Assembly: GCF_000165425.1 (NCBI RefSeq)
Contig: NW_001799244.1
Location: forward strand, 374,118 to 438,117
DNA length: 64,000 bases
Source of the DNA: Paramecium tetraurelia
Lineage: Eukaryota; Ciliophora; Oligohymenophorea; Peniculida; Parameciidae
Reading direction: 5' to 3'
Shown here: positions 49,206-61,311 of the stretch, in pieces
How positions within the stretch are numbered: position 1 is the stretch's first letter
Layout: each line of letters opens with the position of its first letter
Made by a program: the position numbers and the translations under genes
The notes under the pieces: generated by a model
What the model was told of the DNA's origin: nothing
Databases searched by the model: none
The model's input: only the letters and a program-made list of their open reading frames with translations

Positions 49206-50837
49206 TCAAAATTTAGTTTATTCACAAATATGATCCAACTTCTCAGCGTGTTATGGATTATGAGTCATCGTATTGCAATTAATTCCAAACCAACACTATC
49301 CTCTATTTTTAATTTTATCAGCCATCTAATCTCTAATCGAAATACGGTATCTGAAAACTATCTATTGCCAAACTAAAGTGAAGCATTGATTGCAAACAGG
49401 CTAATAATGATAGAAAGTAAAGAGATACAGTTTCATTGAGAATGAGCATATCGATTGTTCTTTTTGGATCTTTGTGAGTACGCTTTCCTTCTACATATTT
49501 GAATCCCCCTTTGCTAATATGATTATCAAGCATATATTTGAAGATATCCTGTGTTGTCAAACCTTTCTGTTTCATGTAATCCAGAAATGCTTACAATTCA
49601 AATTGATTTTATCTAAAACATTGAACATCTACATTCCCAGGAACTGCATGTCTTTCAATACGAGCATTCGGGTTCTTCTTGCTCAATTATTAACAATTCT
49701 TATTATAGAGAGTGCAAAAGTAATTTTCACATAATTGACATCTAAAAACCAATCTTTTTTCATTTAAATCTAATTGATTAATTTATATTAATTACCAAAT
49801 TTAGGCATTTTGGATGCACAATTACCACAATTTAAATGTGGAACACTTCTTCTTTAACATTGATATCCATTAATACTTCTAATGCATGTGACACAATCTT
49901 TTGTAACAGGACCATCATCTTCTTCAGCTGAGTAATCACTGATATGATTCTACTTATGTGTTTCTGTTTAAATATCTTATTAGACAATAGGAGCTTATTA
50001 TTGTGCAGCTGGCCTACCTCGTCCTCTAGCTGGAGCTACATTGGTAACAGGTTAAACTATGGGAATTGGATCAGATGAATTAAAAACAATTGCGTCTCCT
50101 TTGATTTTATTCTTTGACTCCATTTCTTTATATTCTTCAGCTGGTCTTTTTTTATCAGGATTCATCAAGAGGTACCTCTCTACAACATTATTCACCATTG
50201 AATTTTTATTCACAGATTAAACATCTTTACGACAGGATGGACAAGTTTTGGATTTAGCCATCCAATCTGAAAAACAAGCACCACAAAAGTTATGTAGACA
50301 TGGCACCAATGAAACGCATTAAAATATTAAATCATCACAGATTGGACAATGCATATCTTCTTACATATCCTCAAGCATTTGAATTTTTTTCTGTTGTTAT
50401 TCATCCAATTAAACCTCCACTTTTACTTCCTTCACTGATTTGATGACTAATGTGAATCCAATTATATCTGTTATGGGAACTTTGCTTTTGTGTAATAAAT
50501 AGATCTCATCCCCATTCTTTAATATAATTTCATTGTTTTTCCCTATCTTTTAATCTCCTATAAATGTTCCATTCGTTGATAAATCTTACATCTAAGCCAA
50601 GTTATTAGCGGAGTCCCATTTAATTTTACAATGTAGTCCAGACAATCTGCTCTCATTAATCACTATTTTATTGGTGTCCAATCTTCCAATTGTTATCTAA
50701 TAATACAACTTTAACATTACTTCTTCATCATACAAGTCCTGTGAATTGAATTTGCCTCCATTCAATGATATTAATTTTCCCCAAGCCTGTTAAGCATTAT
50801 TAACATTTGGTTCATCCAAATCTGGAGTTCCTTGCAT
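49206..50837 (-). CDS. CHFR: CHFR-type E3 ubiquitin ligase (FHA, RING, PBZ-type finger)
   Basis: 525 residues after removing introns 49401-49428 and 49770-49795. Order: FHA domain (ITIGRLDTNKIVI, SGLHCKI, LSTNGTFIG), RING finger (HCPICDDLI, VPCLHNFCGACF, CPSCRKDV), a low-complexity PARGRGRP linker, a Cys-rich domain (CVTCIRS, CGNCASKMP, CQLCENYFC) and a C-terminal finger RGQCWFGINCNTMTHNPQH...HICEQTKF that matches the PAR-binding zinc finger at the end of human CHFR. CHFR is a mitotic/antephase checkpoint ligase that reads phospho-Thr and poly(ADP-ribose). The full architecture is kept, so this is an orthologue rather than a generic FHA-RING protein. Its role in a ciliate with separate nuclei is not known to me. 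Confidence 0.94.
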
Positions 50838-50905
50838 TAGAATTTAATAAGAAATTAAAAATTAAAATAAAATTTATAATTATTTATAGTAATATAATAT
50901 ATACT

Positions 50906-52365
50906 TCATCTTTTCTTGGTTACCACTACAGCCTACTTAGGTAATTTAGTATCCATTATTTCATGTTTAGGTCTCTTTATTGAAACTCCTTTCTTGTTAG
51001 CCGATGCAGTGTTAACCTTCACACTCTTTTTTGGTTTAATAGAATCCTATCCTTTAGGTGAAGTGGGATGGTTTTATGACTTTTCTTACAACACATCTCC
51101 ATTCTCTTATAATTGAGTAATTCCACCACACTTTTGCTCCTCATTATTCTCAAGTAAGTGTAATTATCCAAATTAAGCAGCTATAGATCCTGTTACATAG
51201 TATTCTTTCATAGATTGATTTACTGATGACTTCACAGATTAAATGTTAAATTCCCCGCTTTGTTTTTCTACCTTCTTAGGTGATTCCTCAAATTAATCTC
51301 GAGGTGAATTCTCATTTTTTTGAGTATTACTCTACCCTCCTTCTAAATATTAGAATGATTCTTTATGAACCTGTAAAACTTCATCTTAAATTTTATATGT
51401 TTCTTTGTTTATTTCCTGCAAATTTGTAGTTTATTCATATTAGTTCTCCTATTCTTCATATTATTCAACCTTTGGTTCATCAACTTATTATTGAATCTGA
51501 AATAGTTAAATGAATGATTAATTCAATTCAGTCATAGTTGGTCTGCAATTCGGATCTGCCTCTAACATTTACTTTACGACATTCTTCAACACTTATCCAT
51601 TTCTCACTCCAAAATCCTCTATCATTGATTATATCACATCTATCATATATATAAATTTTATATACCTTCATTTATTTTGTAATTCTATTTATCGTATATC
51701 TCTTGAATGTTACCACAACCCCAAAACTCCAAAGCTATCAAACCTAATTGGAACACTTCATTCTTCTCGTGATTATATTAAGGTCTGAGCTCCTTCGCTC
51801 CTAAAGCAGCAAGCAATTCTGGTGATAAATACCATAAACTATCACCTGACAAAATTCTTTTGTAATGATTATATCCAGTTAATTGAGTGCAATTGTTCAA
51901 TTTTATCTAACCCTATATCCTTTCAATTAAAACATGATCTGGTGTCAAATTTCCATGGACAATGTTGTGTCCATATAACTTACTCAAAGTCTCTGTCAGA
52001 CCCTTCAAAACAAATAAACAATTTATTGATGCCTATTTGCAGATCTGTCTTAAAGTAATATCATAGTATTCAAATAAGGCAGTGACTTTATAAAAAGTAC
52101 TACATAAATTGGTTTCCTCCTGGGTGTCAACCTCTACCAACTTTACTAAATGATCAATTTCATTCAGCGATTTAGTTTCATTGAGTATCTTACATAAACT
52201 GGTGTACTCTTCATAACTCTAACAAGTCTTTGAAATCATTGCGTATTATTTTGATTAGGATTCAATTAATTTGAAGGATCCATAAATTTCATTTTCCTTA
52301 TAACCCAATATCTTAAAGTTCTTTGATTAAACAATTCCTTGTGCCACAGATTATTCTGCACCCAT
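50906..52365 (-). CDS. Myristoylated pseudokinase
   Basis: 477 residues after removing an intron at 51640-51665. It starts MGAEQSVAQG, a possible myristoylation site. The kinase fold is recognisable from the C-lobe: LYGHNIVHGNLTPDHVLIE in the catalytic-loop position, KLNNCTQL in place of DFG, WYLSPELL in place of APE, and FQLGLIALEFWG for helix F. The catalytic Asp is Asn-Leu-Thr (HGN instead of HRD) and the metal Asp is missing, so no phosphotransfer is expected. The glycine loop is not recognisable. A ~200-residue Gln/Glu-rich tail ends in a basic Lys-rich segment. Likely a membrane-anchored scaffold or decoy. Confidence 0.82.
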
Positions 52366-52875
52366 TTAGACAAAAAAATATATATAATAATAATTAATAA
52401 TTTTAACAGATAAATAAAAAATATCAGTTAAATAATCAAATAAAATATCTTATATTTGGTTATAATTTTGGGCATTTATTTCTAAACATATTCATTTCCA
52501 TTTTTAGTGAAAACCTTTGAAGGTTCAACATTATTTATAGCAAACATAAATTTTATTAAAAATAATAACTTATCCAGCTCTCTTATATATGTGATAATAC
52601 AACGATTTATATTTTGATTTATTTTTTCATATGAATGATGTCTAAAATTATTTCATTTGACTATTTAAATGTGAATTATTTTGATTTAAATTTTTACAAT
52701 CTATTTTATCTCTTTGTATATATATTTAATCTTGTATCCTTGATTTTTTTATTAGATACCTATTTAATTCAATCTTATTAATATTAGTTTTAAATTTGTG
52801 AGATATTTTTACTTTTTAGAGAATATTTGATTCATCCTTAAGTAATTTAGAGAATAATAATAATTACATTAAATA
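52366..52875. other. Intergenic region between divergent genes
   Basis: About 510 nt, AT-rich, no gene seen. Contains TTTGAAGGTTCAA-like short inverted repeat near 52515 and probably two promoters. Confidence 0.45.
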
Positions 52876-53518
52876 ATGGGAAGCTCGCATTGTTGTTCTC
52901 TCTAATCAGATGATAAATCAGAAATTGTTCTTAAGATTGAAGACACTGAGAAGTCGTCCCTAAGGTCTTCAAGGAAATCTCCAAAAAAGTAACAAGAGTA
53001 ATGTTTACTCCAATTTAAGGACTCCTTCGCAAAAGGAGAAACTACTAGTGCATCCAAATAAATGTGAAGATCCTGCAACTCCTGGATTTGCAGATTTACA
53101 GTCTTTCGGAAGCAAGCACTCTGAATAATCCTGCAAAGACATTTAGCTTGTTGCAGAAATTGTTATGAATTTAGAGGACATACCAAAGAAGATAGAAGAA
53201 GTATAGCAAAGTCCAATCACTTCTTAACGATCTTTGAAGAAAAGAAGAAAGAATGACTCTCCTCTCTGCGATTTTTAACCTAAGAATTCCTTAAAATCTT
53301 TCGATTCGAAGAAATTAAATAAATTAAAATCGTTATCAGAGCACAGAGTTAAATTCGAGGAGAAGAGTGATAACGAAAGCAATAGAAGTAATAGTGCAGA
53401 CAATAAATCTGTAAAAAGCATAATGAAATAAGAATTAAAATATAGTTAATTTCGAAAGATGCAAACTCTAGGGGATGCAGAATCAAGAAAGAAAGTCCAC
53501 TTCCAACTAAACAAATGA
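52876..53518 (+). CDS. Hypothetical lipid-anchored, basic protein
   Basis: 203 residues after removing an intron at 52989-53019 (31 nt, ending AAG). The N-terminus MGSSHCCSLQS fits myristoylation with neighbouring palmitoylation. The rest is Ser/Lys-rich and probably disordered, with one predicted helix (IQLVAEIVMNLEDIPKKIEE) and RSLKKRRKND as a basic patch. No family is recognised. Confidence 0.62.
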
Positions 53519-54770
53519 TCTATTTCATACAAAATTTCTTGTATGTTATTTTTCCTTAAAAAATGCATTTAGAAAACTAATACCATATTATAATAAATAT
53601 TTAATATTTCCAACAACAATTTATATTATTTCGATTTAATAAATATATCTTTATTATCAACCTAAACTTCTCAATTTTTAAATATTGGGACACCTATTGA
53701 TTATTAATTAACTGATATTTTTTATTAGAGCCATATATAGATTTTAACTATTCCTTGAAATCTAGTTTCTCTATTAAATGATTTACAATCTTTGTTCAAT
53801 CATAAAAATGCAGTATTTATTTGAATTTTGCATGAAAACTATGATAAATCTTATCAGTTGAATTGTTGGGGCATGATAATATTAATATATTTTGTAATTG
53901 GCTATGTTAGTAATAGAAAAGATCACGATGAAATTTTCTATTCAGACTTAAGAATATCAGGTATATTCAACTTATATTTTATCTTAAAAACCCAATCATT
54001 AATTCTAATTTTGGCAATATATATGATTAAATTTGTTGTAATGATTTAGCAACTGCGATTCCAGAAACTTAATACAATTTTTTCTTCGAATTATTATTTT
54101 CACATAAAATTATTTAGATCAATAATTGTGAATTTAATTAAAGTTGTGATAACAAACTGAGAAATGGCTTTTTTGATTCTCTATCATCATATTCATATAC
54201 GATACCTCCAAATTGCTCTTGATATTACTTTTAAACTTTTTAAAATCTAAACCTACTGTTTTTAATTTTCCTTCATCATAATTGTCTGCTTGAAATTTAT
54301 TAATTCAAAGCAAATACGTTTTTCATCTAATGACTAAAATATGAGCTATTTACCCAGTTTTGACCATAAACCCTTCAATTAATTGAAAATTTGATTTATT
54401 ATATTCTCAAACTATCTAATTATATTGAAGCGTAGGCGTATCTTAACATTAATATCTATTGTTTTATATAATTTTTGTAGCAGATATTATCAACACGATT
54501 CAGTGTTTCAATTAAATTCTTAAGTATTTTAGAAGTTTTTCAGATAGAACCATTTTACAAAGATAAAATATCAATTTTCTTCTAAGGTATCATTCTTCAA
54601 ATTTAAAAGTGTTTTCTTAACTTTTTTTGTGTTACGTGCATACAGAGTATTTTACTAAATTACTATAGTAATTTTAAGTTTATCTTTGATTAAGAACTAC
54701 CTTCTAATTAGCTTATCAATTAAAGAATCATAAATTATGTTATCTCTTTCATTAATATTAAATTAAAGTT
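53519..54770. other. Long intergenic region without a recognised gene
   Basis: About 1.25 kb, very AT-rich. A 73-codon frame at 53828-54049 is hydrophobic, uses no reassigned Gln codon until its end and has no family, so I do not call it. No RNA gene was seen. Confidence 0.45.
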
Positions 54771-56368
54771 ATGAAAACCTAAACTGTCAACTCACTGCAT
54801 CGTATTTATGGGAAAAAGGAAAGATAACCTTAAAATTAGCAGTATATTTAATAATAATAATTCGTCATAGGACATACAGTGAATCAAACTAAGGAATTGG
54901 TCATAAATTTAAAACAAGCTCTGGGCTTGATGAAGTATAAATGCTTTAGTAATAAGGCAGCCCAAATAATTATCAGGGCCAAAAACAAACAATATTTGAG
55001 AATGATTTTTATAAAGTAAACTTATAGAATTATTTTAAGAAACCCTTTAAACCATCTGATTTTAAGACAAGTTCTTTATTTAACCCTTTTAAAAGACAAT
55101 CTGTAAACGAAAATTATGCAGGATTATAACCTTTGTCAGAAAATAGAGTAAAGATTGGTGGCTCAAAATCCTATCGATTCAGAAAGCAGGATGTATTGCT
55201 TACATTTAATAATATAGAATTGGAAACTTTAGAATTGGGAAATAACATCTAGAGATGAAGAAGTAAAAGATGATGAAATTCAAGAGTAATATATCGATAG
55301 CCAATATCAATAATCACAGTAAGGAAATAGTTTTATTCAAATTAGACAACTCAAGTAAAAAGAGGATGAGTTAAATAACTTCATCTAAAAGACAGGAGAT
55401 GAGATGAATGATCTAAAAAATTAAATTTAAGAGCAAGAAGAAAAAATTAATATTTTGAATAAAAAAGCAGAAAAAGAAAAAGAAGTTGCTAAAAAAATGA
55501 AAGATTAGATTAGTACCCTAAGTTAAAAAAATAATAGGCTAAAGACTTAGTTACTATAATAAAAGCTAACAATTGATTAATAAATTTAGAAATTTTCAGT
55601 AGCAGAATAAGAAATATCTGATAAAAATGACGAAATAGAAAAATTACTATTTTAAATTAAAGAAATGGAATTGAAACATAGAAATTTGTAGATTTAAAAT
55701 GAAAAAATCGAGTAATTTAAAGCCAACTTAAAATAGTAAAATTAAGAGAATGAATAATTAAAGGAGGAGCTAAGCAACTTAAATTAAGAAAAAGATAATT
55801 AAAATCAAATTATATATGAGCTAAATTAACAGAAGGAAAATTAGTGTAACATAAATCTAGAAAAAGACCACATAATTATTGATCTAAATGAGGAGTTAGA
55901 GAATATGAAAATTAATTTTGAAACATAGAATTAAACAATCTAAGAATTAACTAAGAATTATGATTAATTAAGTCAAAATTATGATGCATCCAAATAGTAA
56001 TTAAATAATGAAATTAAAACAAAACAAAATGAAATTATTGATTTATAAATTGAATTAGATGTCCTAAAACTTGGTGATACTATTATAACTGTAAATGTGA
56101 AAAGTTTTAGTACAAATGTAAGTTAAACCTTCTAGATGTTATTAAGGGATAGTATCAGTGACCTTTACATACTGGCTGTTTAAAAAGGAATTCAGTATTA
56201 AATTATTTATATCTTAGCAAAGGATCACCTTTAGATTGTTGTTTACTTGTGCCATCTAAAAATATCAAATATGCTTCATCTGAATGGAAATAAAGATTTT
56301 AAGAAATTTTCATACCAAACGATTACACTAATAAAACAATAACACTAGAATTTTGTTAGTCTAGTTGA
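54771..56368 (+). CDS. Coiled-coil protein, first copy of a duplicated gene
   Basis: 506 residues after removing introns 54842-54870, 55193-55217 and 56195-56217. It begins MKTQTVNSLHRIYGKKER and has a polar N-terminal ~140 residues. About 260 residues of coiled coil follow (for example EQEEKINILNKKAEKEKE). A C-terminal domain of ~95 residues (GDTIITVNVKSFSTNVSQTF, ILAVQKGIHKGSPLDCCLLV, ASSEWKQRFQEIFIP) looks like a small folded beta domain, perhaps ubiquitin-like. From 55252 onward it is nearly identical to the copy at 59067. No family is recognised. Confidence 0.72.
55252..56368 (+). repeat. Duplicated 1.1 kb block, copy 1
   Basis: Matches 59067-60184 in the same orientation. The first ~775 nt are identical as far as I can compare by eye. 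After about 56030 substitutions appear and increase to the stop codon, then similarity fades within about 50 nt. Confidence 0.9.
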
Positions 56369-57684
56369 TCTGATAAAATTAAAATTAAAAGATATATCTA
56401 ATAATAATTATTATTATTACTTTAAACTTATTCATAACTTAGAAATAACTTATTTAGAAAAATAATATTATTAATTTTTAATTTATTCAACATATTTTTT
56501 TTCTGCAGTCTTGATCATAAACCCATTCATAAGTTTACATGTGAATTTCGTTTTGAAAAAGAAATAATAAGCTATGCAATTTTACCTTATTTTTATACCT
56601 AAAGGAGGGTTAAAATAATAATTCATTGTATTACTAAATTGAAACATAATTTCAATATTTTGATATTCTTTTAATATTGCACACATATCAGAAAAGAAGA
56701 AACTTCAGACTTTTATTCAGAAAACAGGTGATCTGGGATCAAAAAAAATATAGAAATAGCACAATAGGCACTCACCTTAACCTATTAATATATAAGTTCT
56801 ATATTTAATCTAAGATCGGAGATTCTAGCTTTAATGAAAATAATAATAATTGGATAAAAAGCACATCATGGAAAGTGCATACTATTTCAAATTGAATAAG
56901 AGTCTATTTTTATTCTTAGAAGTTGAACAGTATAATAGGCAAGCATAAATGTTTAATTGAGTTGCTTACTTCTACCTCTACTTCAGTAACTCTTTGTTGT
57001 TTTTTATTCTTTCCTTGGTTAGTATATAGTTTTTCACATTAATAGTTTAGATTATATAAAGACGCTAATTAAATATATAGCCTAATTCTATAGTGATTAT
57101 CTTACTTTAGCTACTTTAGTTATATTAATTTTACTTTAAGATATTCTCTAGTCTTTCCCTAATTTCGATAATTCAATAATTAGAATAACGAGTAAAATTG
57201 GAGCTTTCATACCATTCGTTCAATATCTTGTCTCATAATGTTTCAGCGAAATGTAAAGGATAAGATTTTTAGATCATAAACTGATCATGTTTTAGTCCTA
57301 TAATATTAAAAAATAAATGATAAAATGCTACCTCTCTTAAGTTTCAAGCTGGTTATTTGCACTATCTATCAATTTAGCATAGCTCAAATTTGAATGATAT
57401 TTCCTTCATACAAAAAGTAGAATATCATAGGACAAGTTATTCTTATTATTGGTTTTATTTATTTGACTAAAAACATTATTAAATTAAATTTTATTTTCTA
57501 AACCTTTCCTTCGCTAACAACTATTAAAAAATTATTGTAAATGATGATATTTAATATTAATTACATATTTGAGGATTAGTGAATGAAGATCATCGCACCT
57601 TATATTAATAAATAGATTCTCATACTTTTTCAATAAAATAATTGTAAATTTGTATTATAAATAAATTTTATAAAATTCACACAT
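56369..57684. other. Long intergenic region without a recognised gene
   Basis: About 1.3 kb, AT-rich with short pyrimidine patches near 56960-57030. No reading frame or RNA gene is supported on either strand. Confidence 0.45.
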
Positions 57685-58916
57685 ATGATTGAGGAAAATC
57701 AAAGATTACTTACTCTTAATTCTCCTTACATGTCAAGGAAAAGTCTTTATAATCTCAGATTGTATAGTGATATTTAGAATTTAGATTCAATAACTAAGTG
57801 TCGCATCATAGAGCCAGTATGTCCAATCTTCCTGATCAAGAAGAACTTACAAATCAGCTGAATGGCAAAAAGGAATAGAATAACATTTTGAATGAGGAAA
57901 ATAAAAAGCTAAAAACATAGATAAAATAATATGAAGTAATTAACTAGAATTAAAAATAGAGAGACATCAAAAGTTATGAAGAATTGATTCAAACAATGCA
58001 AAATAAAATAAATTTCAATATGATTGCTAACTAGCGAGATTAACCCTTAAATAAGAAGGACAATAGGAATCAATTTTTTTAAAAAAAAAGCCCCATATAT
58101 GAAAATAAATAAAAGATTGAGAAACTGAATACTCAAATCAGAGAGCTTGCTGAAAGTACAAAAGCAAAAAATTTAACTAAACTATCAGTATTAATTATTT
58201 ACAATTAAATTTAAAGAAATAAAAAAAATTAATTACTGCTAGAAATAGAAATTCGAAATGATATTATAAAAGGATTAGATAGAAGGATTAAAGAGATAGA
58301 ATAATTAGTTGATGGAAATTAAAATCTTTAGAATTTATAAAGAGTGGCTCAGTAAAGTCCAAGTTTAGAATAAAAATAATAAGAAGTCTAAACTGAAGAG
58401 GATATGAAAAAAAAGAAATAATAAATGTTTTAGGATCTTATTGTAATCAAAATATCGAATCGGTTAATTCAGCAATTAAGACCTAACCCTTTATAAAAAA
58501 CATCAATCATAGAAATAACAAAATAACGAAGCAGCAGTTTTTAAATAAGTAATGAGAGTCAAATTGAACCTAGACGAGATATTAAATCTAATTCTATTAT
58601 ATAAGATGATAATAATGTTATTAAAAGAAACTTTTAATTAATTAAATCAATTGAAGATAAATATGTATAATTGAAACAAGCAAACAAAAAATAAAAAAAG
58701 GAATTTCTAGACCTTAAAAACAAATTTACAAATTAAATGCAACAAAAAGAGAACGAAAAGATGCAATTTTCAAATAACGCTCAAATTAATCAAAATACAA
58801 TAGCAAGGCTAACGACCGATGTTGAAACGAAGAATGATGTGATTACTAATCTAAAATAAATGATAAAAAGGCAACCGTGCATATCTCCTCCTTGGTAGAT
58901 GTAAACGCCTCGAGTC
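57685..58916 (+). CDS. Coiled-coil gene running into the assembly gap (partial)
   Basis: Begins MIEENQRLLTLNSPYMSRKS. A 20-nt intron at 57800-57819 leads into NMSNLPDQEELTNQLNGKK and a long Gln/Lys/Glu coiled coil. A further frame change near 58195-58245 needs an intron that I could not fix. The coil continues (EFLDLKNKFTNQMQQKE, LTTDVETKNDVITNLKQ) to about 58869. The last ~45 bases before the gap are GC-rich and end CTCGAGTC, unlike the gene. It may continue across the gap into the coil at 59067, which would make it a paralogue of the previous gene. Confidence 0.55.
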
Positions 58917-59066
58917 NNNNNNNNNNNNNNNNNNNNNNNNNNNNNNNNNNNNNNNNNNNNNNNNNNNNNNNNNNNNNNNNNNNNNNNNNNNNNNNNNNNN
59001 NNNNNNNNNNNNNNNNNNNNNNNNNNNNNNNNNNNNNNNNNNNNNNNNNNNNNNNNNNNNNNNNNN
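58917..59066. other. Assembly gap (150 N)
   Basis: Run of 150 N, the same size as the other gap in this window, so probably a placeholder length. It breaks a coiled-coil gene and separates it from the second copy of the duplicated block. Confidence 0.97.
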
Positions 59067-60184
59067 AGAGATGAAGAAGTAAAAGATGATGAAATTCAAG
59101 AGTAATATATCGATAGCCAATATCAATAATCACAGTAAGGAAATAGTTTTATTCAAATTAGACAACTCAAGTAAAAAGAGGATGAGTTAAATAACTTCAT
59201 CTAAAAGACAGGAGATGAGATGAATGATCTAAAAAATTAAATTTAAGAGCAAGAAGAAAAAATTAATATTTTGAATAAAAAAGCAGAAAAAGAAAAAGAA
59301 GTTGCTAAAAAAATGAAAGATTAGATTAGTACCCTAAGTTAAAAAAATAATAGGCTAAAGACTTAGTTACTATAATAAAAGCTAACAATTGATTAATAAA
59401 TTTAGAAATTTTCAGTAGCAGAATAAGAAATATCTGATAAAAATGACGAAATAGAAAAATTACTATTTTAAATTAAAGAAATGGAATTGAAACATAGAAA
59501 TTTGTAGATTTAAAATGAAAAAATCGAGTAATTTAAAGCCAACTTAAAATAGTAAAATTAAGAGAATGAATAATTAAAGGAGGAGCTAAGCAACTTAAAT
59601 TAAGAAAAAGATAATTAAAATCAAATTATATATGAGCTAAATTAACAGAAGGAAAATTAGTGTAACATAAATCTAGAAAAAGACCACATAATTATTGATC
59701 TAAATGAGGAGTTAGAGAATATGAAAATTAATTTTGAAACATAGAATTAAACAATCTAAGAATTAACTAAGAATTATGATTAATTAAGTCAAAATTATGA
59801 TGCATCCAAATAGTAATTAAATAATGAAATTAAAACAAAACAAAATGAAATGATTTCTTTATTAATTGAATTAGATGTCTTTAAACTTGGTGATACTATT
59901 ATAACTGTAAATGTGAAAAGTTTTAGTACAAATGTAAGTTAAACCTTCTAGATGTTATTAAGGGATAGTATCAGTGACCTTTACATACTGGCAGTTTAAG
60001 AAGGAATTCAGTATTAAATTATTTATATCTTAGCAAAGGATCACCTTTAGATTGTTGTTTATTTGTGCCATCTAAAAATATCAGATATGCTTCATCTGAA
60101 TGGAATTAAAAATTCTAAAAAATTTTCATACCAAGTGATTACACTAATGAAACACTAAAACTAGAATTTAGCTAGTCTAGATGA
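59067..60184 (+). CDS. Coiled-coil protein, second copy (3' part only)
   Basis: Starts at the gap edge in frame (RDEEVKDDEIQEQ) and repeats the coil of the gene at 54771 with no visible change for ~775 nt. It then differs: NEMISLLIELDVFKLG against NEIIDLQIELDVLKLG, AVQEGIHKGS against AVQKGIHKGS, and SSEWNQKFQKIFIPSDY against SSEWKQRFQEIFIPNDY. The 23-nt intron near its 3' end is kept. Changes are mostly conservative, so the C-terminal domain is under selection in both copies. The 5' part lies in or beyond the gap. Confidence 0.7.
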
Positions 60185-60649
60185 TTTGATAAAATGATGT
60201 TCAAAAGAATATATATAATAATTATTTTATTGGTCATTTTCATCTTATTAATATCTTATTCTAAATTGATAGTTTCATCTCCTTAAAAAAATAGAAGTTA
60301 GCCTCAGATTTTTGAAATCAAAATTTAAATTTTGCCATCTCGGAAGTGATTTCAATTCAGATCAATATATTGAGAAAAAGATTAAAAGAGATTCATTAGG
60401 AACCTCAATTAATAACATTACTTTTTTTGAGTTTTCGAGAAAATTAATTAAATACATTGGATTATAGGATTACTCGAAAAAGAGTTGCTATATTCAAAAC
60501 TTAAAGTTATCAATACTAATATCTTATTTTATTAGTAGTTTCAAAAAGTTATAATGTAATATGAAGGAAAATCTATTAAAAAGGAATTTATTCTATTGTT
60601 TCAAGTAAACTTATTTCTAGAAGTAGAAGAATGGGTATTAGTTTGTTTT
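60185..60649. other. Intergenic or weakly coding sequence
   Basis: Open frames exist from about 60290 (FCHLGSDFNSDQYIEKK) but no start codon or reliable intron joins them to the following stretch. It may be the 5' part of the next entry. Confidence 0.3.
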
Positions 60650-61050
60650 AAGCATTAATAATAAAAGAAAATTTAATAAATGCAGATATATTTAATTATC
60701 ATTATCATTTTAGGTTTACCAAAAGGAATTAAGCAAAAGAAATTCTTTGCCACATTAAAATTCTTGATTTTGAATTAATTCAAAAATATAAATAATATTT
60801 TACAGTAACAAGCAGTATCAATAATCCACATTAATTATATAAAACAATTTGGATAAATCATAAGAATTAAAATAGTTCTTAGTCTAAATAATAAACAGTA
60901 GATAGATTTCTCTTTTAAACTCGACTTAATCTTGAGGTAGAAAATAAAAGCTCTTTTGAAGACTAGTTAGGCAGTTTAAAAAAGAAATTTGATTAATGTG
61001 ACTGCAATCGTTTCAAACTGAAATAAGCAACAGGAGAAGGACTTAAATGA
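60650..61050 (+). CDS. Hypothetical protein, 3' part, 5' structure unresolved
   Basis: One frame is convincingly coding to TGA 61048-61050: ILCHIKILDFELIQKYKQYF, TIWINHKNQNSSQSKQQTVD, RLNLEVENKSSFEDQ and a basic end with CDCNRFKLKQATGEGLK. The start is not found; exons probably begin near 60290. A short downstream frame (NEQKVNYLIKNERNE) may be an alternative last exon. No family is recognised. Confidence 0.38.
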
Positions 61051-61142
61051 GCAAAAGGTGAACTACTTGATTAAGAATGAAAGAAATGAAATATTAAAAA
61101 TTAATAAAATATGATGTTCAATTGTTGTATAATGATTTATAA

Positions 61143-61295
61143 TCACAAATTATATTTCTATTTCAAATATTCGTATTTCTACAATTGGGATTTCAAAGTC
61201 TCTATATCATCCTTATCTAACATGGGCACTAAAGATTTTGATTTTTCAATGGGTTTAGATTTCTCTTATTCTTTAATCTCCTTTTTGCTATCCAT
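61143..61295 (-). CDS. Very small coiled-coil protein
   Basis: 50 residues from ATG to TGA: MDSKKEIKEQEKSKPIEKS, then a helix (DDIETLKSQLQKYEYLKQK). Codon use, including TAA and TAG for Gln, fits a gene. It is divergent from the next gene with 16 nt between start codons, which leaves almost no promoter and so lowers confidence. Confidence 0.45.
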
Positions 61296-61311
61296 AAATT
61301 AATATATTTAT

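Noticed and set aside
53828-54049. 73-codon hydrophobic plus-strand frame
   Set aside because: Composition matches chance translation of AT-rich spacer; no start context, neighbours or family support it.
61111-61302. 63-codon plus-strand frame
   Set aside because: It is Phe/Tyr/Ser-rich with no family, and the opposite strand has a better small coiled-coil gene with normal Gln codon use.
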